From Pilimelia anulata (GTDB taxonomy: Bacteria; Actinomycetota; Actinomycetes; Mycobacteriales; Micromonosporaceae), in the NCBI RefSeq assembly GCF_014647895.1, contig NZ_BMQB01000014.1:1-64000 (forward strand): a stretch of 64,000 nt of DNA, written 5' to 3'. A model generated the notes under the pieces. It was not told the DNA's origin and ran no database searches. It saw nothing but the letters and a program-made list of their open reading frames with translations. Made by a program: the position numbers and the translations under genes. Below, one piece after another: positions 16,247-24,357 of this stretch. How positions within the stretch are numbered: position 1 is the first letter of the stretch; each line of letters starts with the position of its first letter.

Positions 16247-16902
16247 ATGCGAAAGTCACTGACCCACCTCGTCGTGACGGCAGCGATCGCGGCGGGCAGC
16301 AGGTGAGCACGCCGCTGCCCTGGATCTCCGCCCTGCACACCAACGGGCGCTTCACCTGCACCTCGTCGATCATCGCGGCGGAGTGGGTGATCACCGCCAA
16401 GCACTGCGTCGACCAGCCGTCGCTCAGCGTCCGGGTCGGGTCGCTGACCCGCTCCTCCGGCGGCAGCACGGCGAACGTCGCGCAGGTCGTCCGGGCGCCG
16501 GGCAACAACGACGTCGCCCTGCTCAAGCTGGCCTCGGGCGTGCAGGCGACGTACCTGACGGTGGCCGCGCAGGGCAGCCTCAGCGTCGGGATGCAGGAGC
16601 GGGTGTACGGCTGGGGCTACCAGAACTCCGACTGGACCAACCTGGCCGAGAACCTCCGGACGTCCAGCGGCACCGTCACCGAGCTGGACTGCGCCAGCGA
16701 CTTCGGCGACGTCGCCTGCATCCGCAACGACGGCGACACCGCCGGCGGCGACTCCGGCGGCCCGATGCTCAACTCCGCCGGCGACCTGGTCGCCGTCTGC
16801 TCCATCGGCAACAAGCCGACCGACGGCTCCGGCTTCGGCGGCTACAACACGATCGTCAGCTCCGCCGTCCGCTCCTGGATCCAGCAGACCGCCGGCGTCT
16901 GA
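16247..16902 (+). pseudogene. Frameshifted S1 family serine protease gene
   Basis: ATG 16247 (GAGGAAG upstream) starts a signal peptide, MRKSLTHLVVTAAIAAGSR, that stops at TGA 16304-16306. The protease body lies in the -1 frame and reads GGQQVSTPLPWISALH from about 16291 to 16902. It has intact His (ITAKHC), Asp (NNDVALLKL) and Ser (GGDSGGP). The second half of the signal peptide and the Ile-Val of the IVGG activation motif are missing, while GG of that motif survives out of frame. A deletion joining similar GCGGCGGGC stretches, or a lost base, explains this. The only start for the body (GTG 16303) gives a cytosolic, unactivatable product. Confidence 0.75.
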
Positions 16903-16928
16903 CGCCGCCCAACCCGGAAGGTTTCGCC

Positions 16929-17489
16929 ATGTACACCTCCGTTCTCGCCGCCGTCGGCGCCGTCGCCCTGGCGACGACCGTCGGCGCCGCACCGGCCGCC
17001 GCCGCGCCCCAGCGGGTCGCGCTCACGGCGCCGCAGTACGCCGACGCCTGCAACCTGGACGTCCACCGGTTCTGCGGGTACCCGTACCCCGACTTCCGCG
17101 GCCGCCCGATCGTGCTGCCGAACCACGCGGCCACGATGGACCTCAAGGGCATCCAGTTCTTCGGCAGCCTGCGGTTCAAGCGCGGCTTCGGCTTCGCCCG
17201 GTCGCGGATCAACGGCCACATCGTCGCCCTGTGCCTGCGCGTCCGGAACCCGCAGGCGACCTTCGAGCTGCCCCGCACCGGGCTGGCCGTGTCGACGGTC
17301 AGCGACGGCTCGCTGACCGGGCACGAGGACCGGTACGACGGCTGGCGCGTCCGCGTCGACTGCGCCCGCGACCTCGGCCGGGACGAGGCCGCCGTGGACG
17401 TCTACCCGCGCGGCGGGGAGCCGGAGGGCGACGCCCAGCGCCTGCTCGCCGACCTGCACGCCGCCACTGACGAGGGGACGCCCCGGTGA
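16929..17489 (+). CDS. Secreted protein of unknown function
   Basis: A 186-residue protein from ATG 16929 (GGAAGG about 8 nt upstream). Signal peptide with cleavage near AAAA-PQ, then a compact domain with four Cys (DACNLDVHRFCGYPYP, ALCLRVRN, VDCARDLG) that could make two disulfides, and a polar acidic tail. I do not recognise the family. Its stop overlaps the subtilase start as GTGA, so the two are co-translated, and it may be a partner, inhibitor or chaperone of that protease. Transcription may begin upstream of the broken S1 gene. Confidence 0.75.
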   Translation: MYTSVLAAVGAVALATTVGAAPAAAAPQRVALTAPQYADACNLDVHRFCGYPYPDFRGRPIVLPNHAATMDLKGIQFFGSLRFKRGFGFARSRINGHIVALCLRVRNPQATFELPRTGLAVSTVSDGSLTGHEDRYDGWRVRVDCARDLGRDEAAVDVYPRGGEPEGDAQRLLADLHAATDEGTPR

Positions 17490-18703
17490 CCCACCGCACC
17501 CCGGTCCGCCGCGCGCTCGCCGTGGCCGCGGCCCTCACCCTCGCGCTGGCCGTCGCCGGTACCGCCGAGGCCGCCGCGCCGGAGGGCCACGTCCGCACGG
17601 CGGCCGCGCGCCCGGTCCCCGGCTCGTACATCGTGCTGCTCGACGACGCCGGACCGGCGCCGGCCGCGGCCGGCGCGGCCGTCACCGCCGCGGCGACGAC
17701 GCTGGTCCGCCGGTACGGCGGCCGGCTCGACGCCGTCTACACCGCGGCCCTGCACGGCTTCAACGTGCGCGGCCTGCCGGCGGCGGCCGCCCGCCGGCTG
17801 GCGGCCGACCCGGCCGTGGCCGAGGTCCGGCAGGACGGCACGATCCTGGCCGCCGACACCCAGGACAACCCGCCCAACTGGGGCCTGGACCGGATCGACC
17901 AGAAGGACCTGCCGCTGGACCGCAAGTACACCTACGACCGGACCGGCGAGGGCGTCACCGTCTACGACACCGACACCGGCGTGCGCCCCACCCACCGCGA
18001 CTTCGAGGGCCGGGCCACCGCCGGGAAGGACTTCCTGGACGACGACACGGGCAGCATCGACTGCAACGGCCACGGCACGCACACCGCCGGCACGATCATC
18101 GGGAAGACGCTGGGCGTGGCGAAGAAGGCCACGCTCGTCGCGCTGCGGATGCTCGGCTGCGACGGCTCGGCCCCCGACTCCGACGGCGTCGAGGCGATCG
18201 ACTGGATCGCCGGGGAGGGCGTCAAGCCGTCCGTGGTGAACATGAGCTGGGGCTTCGACGACGCGCACATCGGCGACCGGGCGTTCGAGAACGCCATCAA
18301 GGCCGGGTACGTCTTCGTCGCCGCCGCCGGCAACAGCGGCGCCGACGGCTGCACGTTCGGCCCCGGCGGCGTCATCCCGGACGTCCTCAACGTCGCCGCG
18401 ACCGGCCAGCGGGACGCCCGGGCGGGCTTCTCCAACCACGGCACCTGCGTCGACATCTTCGCGCCGGGCGAGGGCATCGTGTCGGCGTCGCACAGCAGCG
18501 ACACCGGGACGACCGGCATGTCCGGCACGTCGATGGCGACGCCGCACGTCGCGGGGGCGGTGGCGCTGTATTTGCAGAGCCACCCGCAGGCGACGCAGGC
18601 GGAGGTGAACAGGGCCGTCACGGGGGCGGCCGTCAGCGGCAAGGTCACCAACCCCGGTTCGGGGTCGCCGAACCTGCTGCTCAACACCGCCGGCATCCAG
18701 TAG
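17486..18703 (+). CDS. Secreted S8 subtilisin/proteinase K-like serine protease
   Basis: A 405-residue preproenzyme from GTG 17486. Signal peptide to about residue 30, an I9 inhibitor-type propeptide (PGSYIVLLDDAG to AVAEVRQDG), then a peptidase S8 domain with catalytic Asp in VYDTDTGV (near 160), His in NGHGTHTAG (near 195), oxyanion Asn in AAAGNSG and Ser in GTSMATPHVAG (near 348). The line-up IDCNGHGTHTAG and the Cys positions resemble proteinase K-type enzymes of actinomycetes. It has no C-terminal extra domain. It is translationally coupled to the upstream secreted protein. Confidence 0.94.
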   Translation: MTHRTPVRRALAVAAALTLALAVAGTAEAAAPEGHVRTAAARPVPGSYIVLLDDAGPAPAAAGAAVTAAATTLVRRYGGRLDAVYTAALHGFNVRGLPAAAARRLAADPAVAEVRQDGTILAADTQDNPPNWGLDRIDQKDLPLDRKYTYDRTGEGVTVYDTDTGVRPTHRDFEGRATAGKDFLDDDTGSIDCNGHGTHTAGTIIGKTLGVAKKATLVALRMLGCDGSAPDSDGVEAIDWIAGEGVKPSVVNMSWGFDDAHIGDRAFENAIKAGYVFVAAAGNSGADGCTFGPGGVIPDVLNVAATGQRDARAGFSNHGTCVDIFAPGEGIVSASHSSDTGTTGMSGTSMATPHVAGAVALYLQSHPQATQAEVNRAVTGAAVSGKVTNPGSGSPNLLLNTAGIQ

Positions 18704-18759
18704 CCCGCCGGGGGCGTGCACGGTCCGGTCTCTCCACCGGGCCGTGCACGCGCGGCGGG
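18704..18759 (+). terminator. Strong hairpin terminator after the subtilase gene
   Basis: Nested arms starting right at the stop codon: cccgccg with cggcggg outside (18704-18710, 18753-18759) and cgtgcacgg with ccgtgcacg inside (18715-18723, 18742-18750). It can work for both convergent genes. Confidence 0.75.
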
Positions 18760-18794
18760 CCGGTCGGGGGCGTCAGGAGTCGGCGCAAGGGTCG

Positions 18795-19802
18795 TCAGGC
18801 GCAGGGGTTGTCGGCGGGCTCCGGCTCCAGCTCGGGGCCGGCGAGGAGGCCGGGCTTGTCCGCGAGCGGGTGGAGTTCCGGGTGGGCGCGCCACCACGGG
18901 CCGAAGTCCGGGCTCGCCAGCGCCGTCCGCTGGAAGATCCGCGCCGCCATCCGGAACACCCGGTCGGCGTCGTCCTCCGGTACCCGGTCGCGCCGCCAGA
19001 CCAGGAACACGCGCAGCGACAGCGGCTCCCCGGCCAGCAGCGCCAGCTTGATTCCGGGGTAATTGCCGGTCGGCTCGACCAGCCGCACGGCCTTGCCCGA
19101 GGAAATGAGGTGCGTGCCATTCCCGGACGGTATGTCGAATCGAATGCGCGGCCGATATCCGGCCCGCCGGCAGGCGGCGTGCAGTTGGGTGAGGCAGCCG
19201 TCGTCCGAGCCGGACGGCGCGATCCAGGATTCGTTGGCGAGGTCGGCGAGTTCGATTTCCGGCGTGGCCGCGAGCGGGTGGGATCGCGCGATCGCCACGG
19301 AAATGGGCAGCCGGGGGAGGAGCATTCGGCGGCCGAGGCTGGCGTTTCCGGGAATCGCGTCCTCGTACGCCAGCGCGATCACGGCGATGTCCAGGTGGCC
19401 GTGCCGGATCGCCTGGGTGAGCTTGCGGCTGGACGGCTCGACCAGGACGCTGGAGTTCGGCAGCTCCACGTCGAGCTGGTCGATGAGGGCGTTCACCCAG
19501 CTCACGGGCCAGATGCCGAGCCTGATCGGGCGGTGCTGGTCGGTCCGGACGAAGTCCGTGCCGAACGTGTCCAGCTCGCCGAGGATGAGCCGGGCGCGGT
19601 CCAGGACGACCGAGCCGAGGGGCGTCGGCGTGGCGCCGGATCTGCTGCGCTGGAAAAGCCGCCCGCCGAGCACCGTCTCGACCCGCTGGAGCAGCAGGGT
19701 CAGCGACGGTTGCGTCAGTCCGAGGACGGTCGCGGCTTTGGAAAGGCTCCCCTCGTCGTCGATTGCGCAGATTGCGCGCAGATGCCGAATCTCAAGATTC
19801 AT
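18795..19802 (-). CDS. LysR family transcriptional regulator
   Basis: A 335-residue regulator from ATG 19802. The N-terminal winged HTH is typical (LRAICAIDDEGSLSKAATVLG, LTQPSLTLLLQRVE, LGGRLFQR), followed by a two-lobed effector domain (RPIRLGIWPVSWVNALI; HGHLDIAVIALAY; GNASLGRRMLLPRLPISVAI) and a Pro/Glu tail. It lies convergent to the S8 protease gene. The ligand is unknown. A second LysR gene of the same group sits beside the M4 protease at 57.2 kb, so both LysR genes neighbour exoproteases. Confidence 0.9.
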   Translation of the reverse strand: MNLEIRHLRAICAIDDEGSLSKAATVLGLTQPSLTLLLQRVETVLGGRLFQRSRSGATPTPLGSVVLDRARLILGELDTFGTDFVRTDQHRPIRLGIWPVSWVNALIDQLDVELPNSSVLVEPSSRKLTQAIRHGHLDIAVIALAYEDAIPGNASLGRRMLLPRLPISVAIARSHPLAATPEIELADLANESWIAPSGSDDGCLTQLHAACRRAGYRPRIRFDIPSGNGTHLISSGKAVRLVEPTGNYPGIKLALLAGEPLSLRVFLVWRRDRVPEDDADRVFRMAARIFQRTALASPDFGPWWRAHPELHPLADKPGLLAGPELEPEPADNPCA

Positions 19803-19894
19803 GGGCAGTCATCATACGCGCGCGGAAGCCGTTGGCCAGAGATCGGGGGTGTGTTGTCCGACGCTTCTATTCCGATGCCGACATATAAGTGGGA

Positions 19895-19913
19895 CCTATC
19901 GCATAGGACTATG
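19895..19913 (-). promoter_or_regulatory. Overlapping dyads upstream of the LysR gene
   Basis: CCTAT-CGC-ATAGG (19895-19907) overlaps CATAG-GA-CTATG (19902-19913), about 95-110 nt before the LysR start. Position and symmetry suit an autoregulatory LysR site. The CATAG/CTATG half-sites recur in the upstream elements at 52.57 and 57.11 kb. Confidence 0.45.
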
Positions 19914-19961
19914 GGACGCGCGCAATTCTGCGACCAATAAATCGAAATGGCCGGCCGCGGT

Positions 19962-19981
19962 ACCCCGCCCGCCCGCGGGGT
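19962..19981 (-). terminator. Hairpin at the end of the injection-system operon
   Basis: ACCCCGC (19962-19968) pairs with GCGGGGT (19975-19981) over 6 nt. The stem runs into the stop codon of the last gene. Confidence 0.4.
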
Positions 19982-21075
19982 CAGCGCGGCGGGCGGGCGA
20001 AGAACTCCACCTCGGCGAGCGCCGGCCGGCGCCCCGGCTGCACCCCGTAGCTGGCGACGATCGTCAGCTTGACCGCCGCCACGTCGGCGATGACCGGGTG
20101 GAAGGTCTGCGGCCCGGCGGCGTCGGCGAGCGAGATCCGGCGGGTGGTCCAGCGGCCGTCCGGGTGCCGGGCGGCGAGGTCCAGTTCGGCGGGGCGGGCG
20201 TGCCGCAGGTACTCGTCCGCCCGCGGCGACGCCCCGGTGTGGATGACGACGGCGACCAGCCGGAACGGCCGGGCGAACGCCAGGTCGACGTGCTGGCCGC
20301 GGCCGTCGCCCGCGGCGCGCGGCGCCCAGTAGCGGTCGCTCAGGCCGTCGACCACCAGCGCCGCCGGGTGGCCCGGCGCGGCGCTGCCGGCGGTCGCCGC
20401 GATCGGGCGGACCGGCTTCGGGGCGGTGGTCCGGTCCCGGACCGCGTCCACGACCCACTGCCCGGCCCGGGCCGCCGCCGCGCCGATCGCGACCAGCAGG
20501 AGGACCGCGAGCAGGACCGCGATCAGCCGCTGCGCGCGCGGCCACCAGCCGCGCTCGCGCCGGAGCAGCCAGGCGAGGGCGCGGCGCAGGGCGGCCAGGA
20601 AGCGCTGCCAGCGGGACGGGCGGGGGGCGGCGGCGGGGGCGGTCGCGACCAGCGGTTGGCCGCAGCGCCGGCACAGGCGGCGGGCCGGTGGGTTGCCGGC
20701 CGCGCAGGCCGGGCAGGTGATCCCGGCGGCGGCGTCGGGGGCGGTGGGCAGCGCGCGGACCGGCAGCGGCCGGGGCCGGGCCGGCGCGGGCTGCACGGCC
20801 CCGACCGCGACGGCACCGGGACCGGCACCGGCACCTGGACCGGGGGTCGGCGTTGCGCCGGGCGGCGCCGTGGGCGCCGGGGTGAGCGGCTCCGCGGGCG
20901 GCGCCGCCGGGTCGACGGGGGACTCCGCCGGGGCGGCCGGTTTCGCGAGTGTCGCGGGTGTCGCTGGTGCCGCCGGGGCGGGCGGGTCCGGGTCGGACCA
21001 GCCGAGGAAGGCGCCGCAGGCCGCGCAGAACGTCCCGCCCGGCTCCGCCGGCACGCACCGGTCACAGGTCCCCAC
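19981..21075 (-). CDS. Zinc-ribbon, single-pass membrane protein with C-terminal discoidin-like domain
   Basis: A 364-residue protein, last gene of the sheath operon, overlapping the preceding gene by 14 nt. Residues 4-20 form a first zinc ribbon (CDRC, then FCAAC); a Pro/Ala linker leads to a second (CPAC, CRRCG, near 120-140). A membrane helix (LIAVLLAVLLLVAIGAAAA) lies near 186-205. The outer C-terminal part (about 240-364) looks like an F5/8 type C or NADase-type glycan-binding beta-sandwich (DRYWAPRAA, DLAFARPFRLVAVVIHTGA, VAAVKLTIVASYG). Proteins of this plan accompany actinomycete contractile injection systems, and membrane docking of the particle is a plausible job. Confidence 0.75.
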   Translation of the reverse strand: MGTCDRCVPAEPGGTFCAACGAFLGWSDPDPPAPAAPATPATLAKPAAPAESPVDPAAPPAEPLTPAPTAPPGATPTPGPGAGAGPGAVAVGAVQPAPARPRPLPVRALPTAPDAAAGITCPACAAGNPPARRLCRRCGQPLVATAPAAAPRPSRWQRFLAALRRALAWLLRRERGWWPRAQRLIAVLLAVLLLVAIGAAAARAGQWVVDAVRDRTTAPKPVRPIAATAGSAAPGHPAALVVDGLSDRYWAPRAAGDGRGQHVDLAFARPFRLVAVVIHTGASPRADEYLRHARPAELDLAARHPDGRWTTRRISLADAAGPQTFHPVIADVAAVKLTIVASYGVQPGRRPALAEVEFFARPPR

Positions 21076-21619
21076 GCGCGGCCTCCTCGACGATCCGTAC
21101 CTCGTACGCCACGTGCGCCGGCCGGTTCGCCGCGACCAGCGCGCGCAGCCGGTCCGCCGGCACCGCCGCCGCGTCCGGTACCCGCACCGTCACCGTGACC
21201 CGCGCCCGCGCCCCGCCGGGCAGCGGCGTGCCGGGCTCGGTCGACCAGGCGGTGCCGCCGCTGTCGACCACCTCCGGCCGGACGCCGAGGACCGTCTCCA
21301 CCTGCGCGGCGAGGCCGGCGGCGGTGCCCCGGCGGCGGTGCAGGGCGACGGCCTCGGCGACGGCGGTGCGGCGCTGCTCCACCGTCCAGCCCGGCCCGGT
21401 CTCGGCGGCCACCCAGCCGGCGAGCCAGTCCACGAAGTCCGCCGGCGCCAGCCGCGGGTCGACGTACGCGGCCAGGTTGTCCAGGGTGCCGTGGACCGCG
21501 GCCAGGACCTCGTCGAAGCCGGCCAGCAGCCGCCCGGCCAGCTCGTCGGACGCGTACACGGCCGGCAGGCCGCGGTGCAGCGGGTGGGCCGTGCCCAGCC
21601 CCGGTACGGCGGCGCGCAT
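21062..21619 (-). CDS. Phage tail protein I-type baseplate protein
   Basis: A 185-residue protein from ATG 21619, 16 nt after the baseplate gene. It matches the TIGR02242-type phage tail protein domain: LPAVYASDELAGRLLAGFDEVL, FVDWLAGWVAAETG, RRTAVAEAVALHRRRGTAAGL and a C-terminal RPAHVAYEVRIVEEA. In contractile systems this protein joins the baseplate wedge. The C-terminus overlaps the next gene. Confidence 0.85.
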   Translation of the reverse strand: MRAAVPGLGTAHPLHRGLPAVYASDELAGRLLAGFDEVLAAVHGTLDNLAAYVDPRLAPADFVDWLAGWVAAETGPGWTVEQRRTAVAEAVALHRRRGTAAGLAAQVETVLGVRPEVVDSGGTAWSTEPGTPLPGGARARVTVTVRVPDAAAVPADRLRALVAANRPAHVAYEVRIVEEAARGDL

Positions 21620-21635
21620 CGCGGCTCCTCTCCGG

Positions 21636-23576
21636 TCAGGGCAGCTCGACCCGGACCTGGTGCTCGTAGGAGAAGACCAGCGCGTGCCGGTCCAGGTCGA
21701 TCCGGGTGGCTGGCGCCCCGCGGGTGCCGGTGACCGGGTCGGCGGGGAAGAGGAGGACCTCCTCCACCAGCGCGAGGCCGGGCAGCGCGTGCAGGACGGC
21801 GAACACCTCGCCGGCCTGGACCGGCCGGCCGAACTCCCAGCCGGCGCCGTCCGGGCCGCCGGTCAGCGGGTTCAGGTGGGCGTACAGGGCGTCGAGGGCG
21901 GCGGCGGCGAGCGCGGCCGGGTCGGCGCCGGACCGGGCGGTGAGCCGGGCGACGACCGTGACCCCCTGGTAGTACGGCGGCTCCACGACCAGCCGGACAC
22001 CGAGCGGGCGGCGGGCGTCCAGGTACCCGGCGATCGCCGCGAGCAGGTCGGCCGGCGGGATGAGCTGGGTGAACCGCAGCCGGTCCCCGGCGTCGGCGGT
22101 CGCCCCGGGTACGACCAGCAGCCGGACGCCGGACTCCTCGTCGGCCGGCAGGCAGCGCAGCCGGGCCGCGGCCGGCGCCGCCCGGGCGGCCAGCAGCTCG
22201 TAGTCGCGGGCGGTGACCGCCCGGTCCTGCGCGCGCAGCTCGACCGGGCCGCGGTGCTTGGCCGCCTCGACCGTCTCGCCGTCCACGCCGCCGCGGGCGG
22301 CCTCCCGGTTCGTCACCCGGCTCACCGCCGGCACGGCGCTGCGCAGGGTGCGCAGGGCGCCGCGGGCGACGTTGCCGGCCCGGCCGCCGCCGGTGCGGTA
22401 CCGGCGCACCCGCAGCGCGGCCCCGGCCGGCGGGACGGCGCCGTAGTGCCGCAGCGTCCCGTCCGGCTCGCGGACGGCCGGCGGGAACGCCACCTCGCCG
22501 GTGCTGCGGTCCAGGGTGACCGCGCGGGCGGCCGGGTCGGCGTCGGCGAAGCCGGGCACCTCCGGCCACTCCCGCCAGCCGTCGTCGCCGGCGACCTCCA
22601 CCACGAACGGCACGTCGTCGGGCAGGACCGGCGGCCGGGCCACCCGCCACCGCTGGCCGGGCACGCCCTCGGACTCGCCGAGCAGCTCGTGGGTCACCGT
22701 CTCGGCGTGCACGGCGTCGACCGTGCCGCCGATGGTGAACGCCTCGGCCGCCCGGACCGTCGGCGACGCGGTGTACCCGGGCTGCCCCGGCTCGGCCTCG
22801 ACCACCACGCAGCGCAGCCAGCCGGCCCGCCGGTCCTCCACCCTGGACGCGACGTGGCCCGTCGGGACGTGCAGGACCACGTCGCCGGGCCGGTTCAGGC
22901 CGCCGGTGCCGTCGCTGTCCACGGCGCAGTCGGCCCAGTCCCGGCCGGTCCACGCCTGCCATCGCAGGGGCGGCTGCCGCGGGTCCACGCCGATGCCCTC
23001 GACCCGGCTGTCCAGCCGCAGCACCACCGCGCAGCCGGGCACCGCCGTGGTCAGCCCGACCAGCAGGGCGTCGCCGACGGCCGGCGGGTCGGCGAAGCAG
23101 CGCGCGTCCCGACCCGCCCCGACCGCGTCCGTGAGGTCGGCGGCCGGGCCCGCGGCCGGGCGGCCGCGCAGCGCGGACAGCGCGCACGGCGGGACCGTGC
23201 GGTCGGCGGTGGTGGCGAAGACGACCGCCTCCTCGGTCTCGGTCCGGACCGTCGCCACCTCGGTGCCGGCCCGCAGCACCACCGGCTCCGGCTGCGGGCC
23301 GGAGAGCCAGAACGTCACGTCCGCCCGGGCCGCGGTCGGCGGGAACAGGGTCACCCCGATCAGGTCCAGGAAGGCGAGGTAGGTGCGCTCCGGAACCCGG
23401 TTCAGCCGGTACAGGAGCTGGTCGACCATGTGCGCGAACGCCTCGATCAGCGTCACGCCCGGGTCGGAGACGTTGTGGTCGGTCCACTCCGGGCAGCGCT
23501 GCGCGATGAACCGCTTCGCCTCGTCCACCAGGTGCTGGAAGCGGCGGTCGTCCAGGTTCGGCGCGGGCAGGGCCAT
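21636..23576 (-). CDS. Baseplate J-type assembly protein
   Basis: A 646-residue structural protein. The N-terminus (PNLDDRRFQHLVDEAKRFIAQRCPEWTDHNVSDPGVTLIE, described from its start) is the TIGR02243 putative baseplate assembly signature; the middle contains the gpJ-like core (VSRVTNREAARGGVDGETVEAAK, ITARDYE-like AVTARDYELLAARA); the C-terminus contains AHLNPLTGG-like and PVQAGEVFAVLHALPGLALVEEV motifs. It is equivalent to Afp11/Pvc11, a wedge of the baseplate ring. Its ATG overlaps the stop of the gp25 gene as TGATG. It is the only large baseplate gene visible in the operon. Confidence 0.9.
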   Translation of the reverse strand: MALPAPNLDDRRFQHLVDEAKRFIAQRCPEWTDHNVSDPGVTLIEAFAHMVDQLLYRLNRVPERTYLAFLDLIGVTLFPPTAARADVTFWLSGPQPEPVVLRAGTEVATVRTETEEAVVFATTADRTVPPCALSALRGRPAAGPAADLTDAVGAGRDARCFADPPAVGDALLVGLTTAVPGCAVVLRLDSRVEGIGVDPRQPPLRWQAWTGRDWADCAVDSDGTGGLNRPGDVVLHVPTGHVASRVEDRRAGWLRCVVVEAEPGQPGYTASPTVRAAEAFTIGGTVDAVHAETVTHELLGESEGVPGQRWRVARPPVLPDDVPFVVEVAGDDGWREWPEVPGFADADPAARAVTLDRSTGEVAFPPAVREPDGTLRHYGAVPPAGAALRVRRYRTGGGRAGNVARGALRTLRSAVPAVSRVTNREAARGGVDGETVEAAKHRGPVELRAQDRAVTARDYELLAARAAPAAARLRCLPADEESGVRLLVVPGATADAGDRLRFTQLIPPADLLAAIAGYLDARRPLGVRLVVEPPYYQGVTVVARLTARSGADPAALAAAALDALYAHLNPLTGGPDGAGWEFGRPVQAGEVFAVLHALPGLALVEEVLLFPADPVTGTRGAPATRIDLDRHALVFSYEHQVRVELP

Positions 23577-23998
23577 CAGCGGGCGTACTCCTCGGCCGGC
23601 GCCTCGTGCGCCGGGATCGTGTAGAAGGGGAAGACCAGGTTGCGCGGGTCGTTGGTGCCGCGGATCGTGTACCGGACGTCCAGGTAGAGGGTGCCGGCGT
23701 CGACGGCGTCGAAGCTGACCAGCACGTCGGTCACGTCGATCCGCGGCTCCCAGCGGCGCAGCGCCGCCCGCACCTCGAAGGCGAGCTGCCCGGCGGTCGT
23801 CTCGTCGGCCGGCGCGAACACGTGGTCGTGGATGCCGCAGCCGAACTCCGGCCGCATCGGCCGCTCGCCCGGCGCCGTACCGAGAATGAGCCGGATCGCC
23901 TCGGCCACCTCCCGCTCGCGGCTGACCAGCGCGAACCCGCCGCCGGCGTCGATCCGCAGCGGGAACGCCCAGCCGGCCCCGACGAACTCCTCGGCCAC
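23576..23998 (-). CDS. GPW/gp25 family baseplate protein
   Basis: A 140-residue protein from GTG 23998, one base after the PAAR stop. It has the gp25 lysozyme-like fold signature: GWAFPLRIDAGGGFALVSREREVAEAI, then ILGTAPGERPMRPEFGCGIHDHVF. It is equivalent to Afp9/T4 gp25, which starts sheath assembly at the baseplate. Confidence 0.92.
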   Translation of the reverse strand: MAEEFVGAGWAFPLRIDAGGGFALVSREREVAEAIRLILGTAPGERPMRPEFGCGIHDHVFAPADETTAGQLAFEVRAALRRWEPRIDVTDVLVSFDAVDAGTLYLDVRYTIRGTNDPRNLVFPFYTIPAHEAPAEEYAR

Positions 23999-23999
23999 C

Positions 24000-24347
24000 T
24001 CAGCCGCCGATCAGGACGGTCGGGGCGCCGGCCAGCACGATCGCCGAGCAGGCCAGCTTGTCGCCGAGCCGGGCGGCGGGGAAGCCGCCGATCAGGACCG
24101 GCCCGCGGGGCGGCGGCGGCCCGGGCAGCAGCAGGTTGGCCGGGCCGAGCGGGGCGTGCGGGGCGCAGGTGCCGACCGTACCGACGACCGCGGCCGGCAG
24201 GCCCCCGATCCGGACGGTCGCGACGCCCCGCACCGGCGCCCCGGCCGGTACCGGCGCGGCGCCGGCCACGGCGGCGCCCGGCGGGCCGAGCACGCCGGTC
24301 GGCACGGCGTGGCCGATCGGGTCGCCGACGCGGGCGGCGGGGGGCAT
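24000..24347 (-). CDS. PAAR-domain spike tip protein
   Basis: A 115-residue protein from ATG 24347 (GAAGGAG upstream). It is almost entirely PAAR repeats: PPAARVGDPIGHAVPTG at the N-terminus, ATVRIGGLPAAVVGTVGTC, then VLIGGFPAARLGDKLAC and TVLIGG at the end. It should fold as a small cone capping the VgrG-like spike (Afp10 role). No C-terminal toxin is fused to it. Confidence 0.9.
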   Translation of the reverse strand: MPPAARVGDPIGHAVPTGVLGPPGAAVAGAAPVPAGAPVRGVATVRIGGLPAAVVGTVGTCAPHAPLGPANLLLPGPPPPRGPVLIGGFPAARLGDKLACSAIVLAGAPTVLIGG

Positions 24348-24357
24348 GGCGGCTCCT

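Noticed and set aside
16290..16310. Programmed -1 frameshift in the S1 gene
   Set aside because: There is no slippery heptamer or downstream structure that I can support, and a shifted product would still lack a normal signal peptide end and IVGG.
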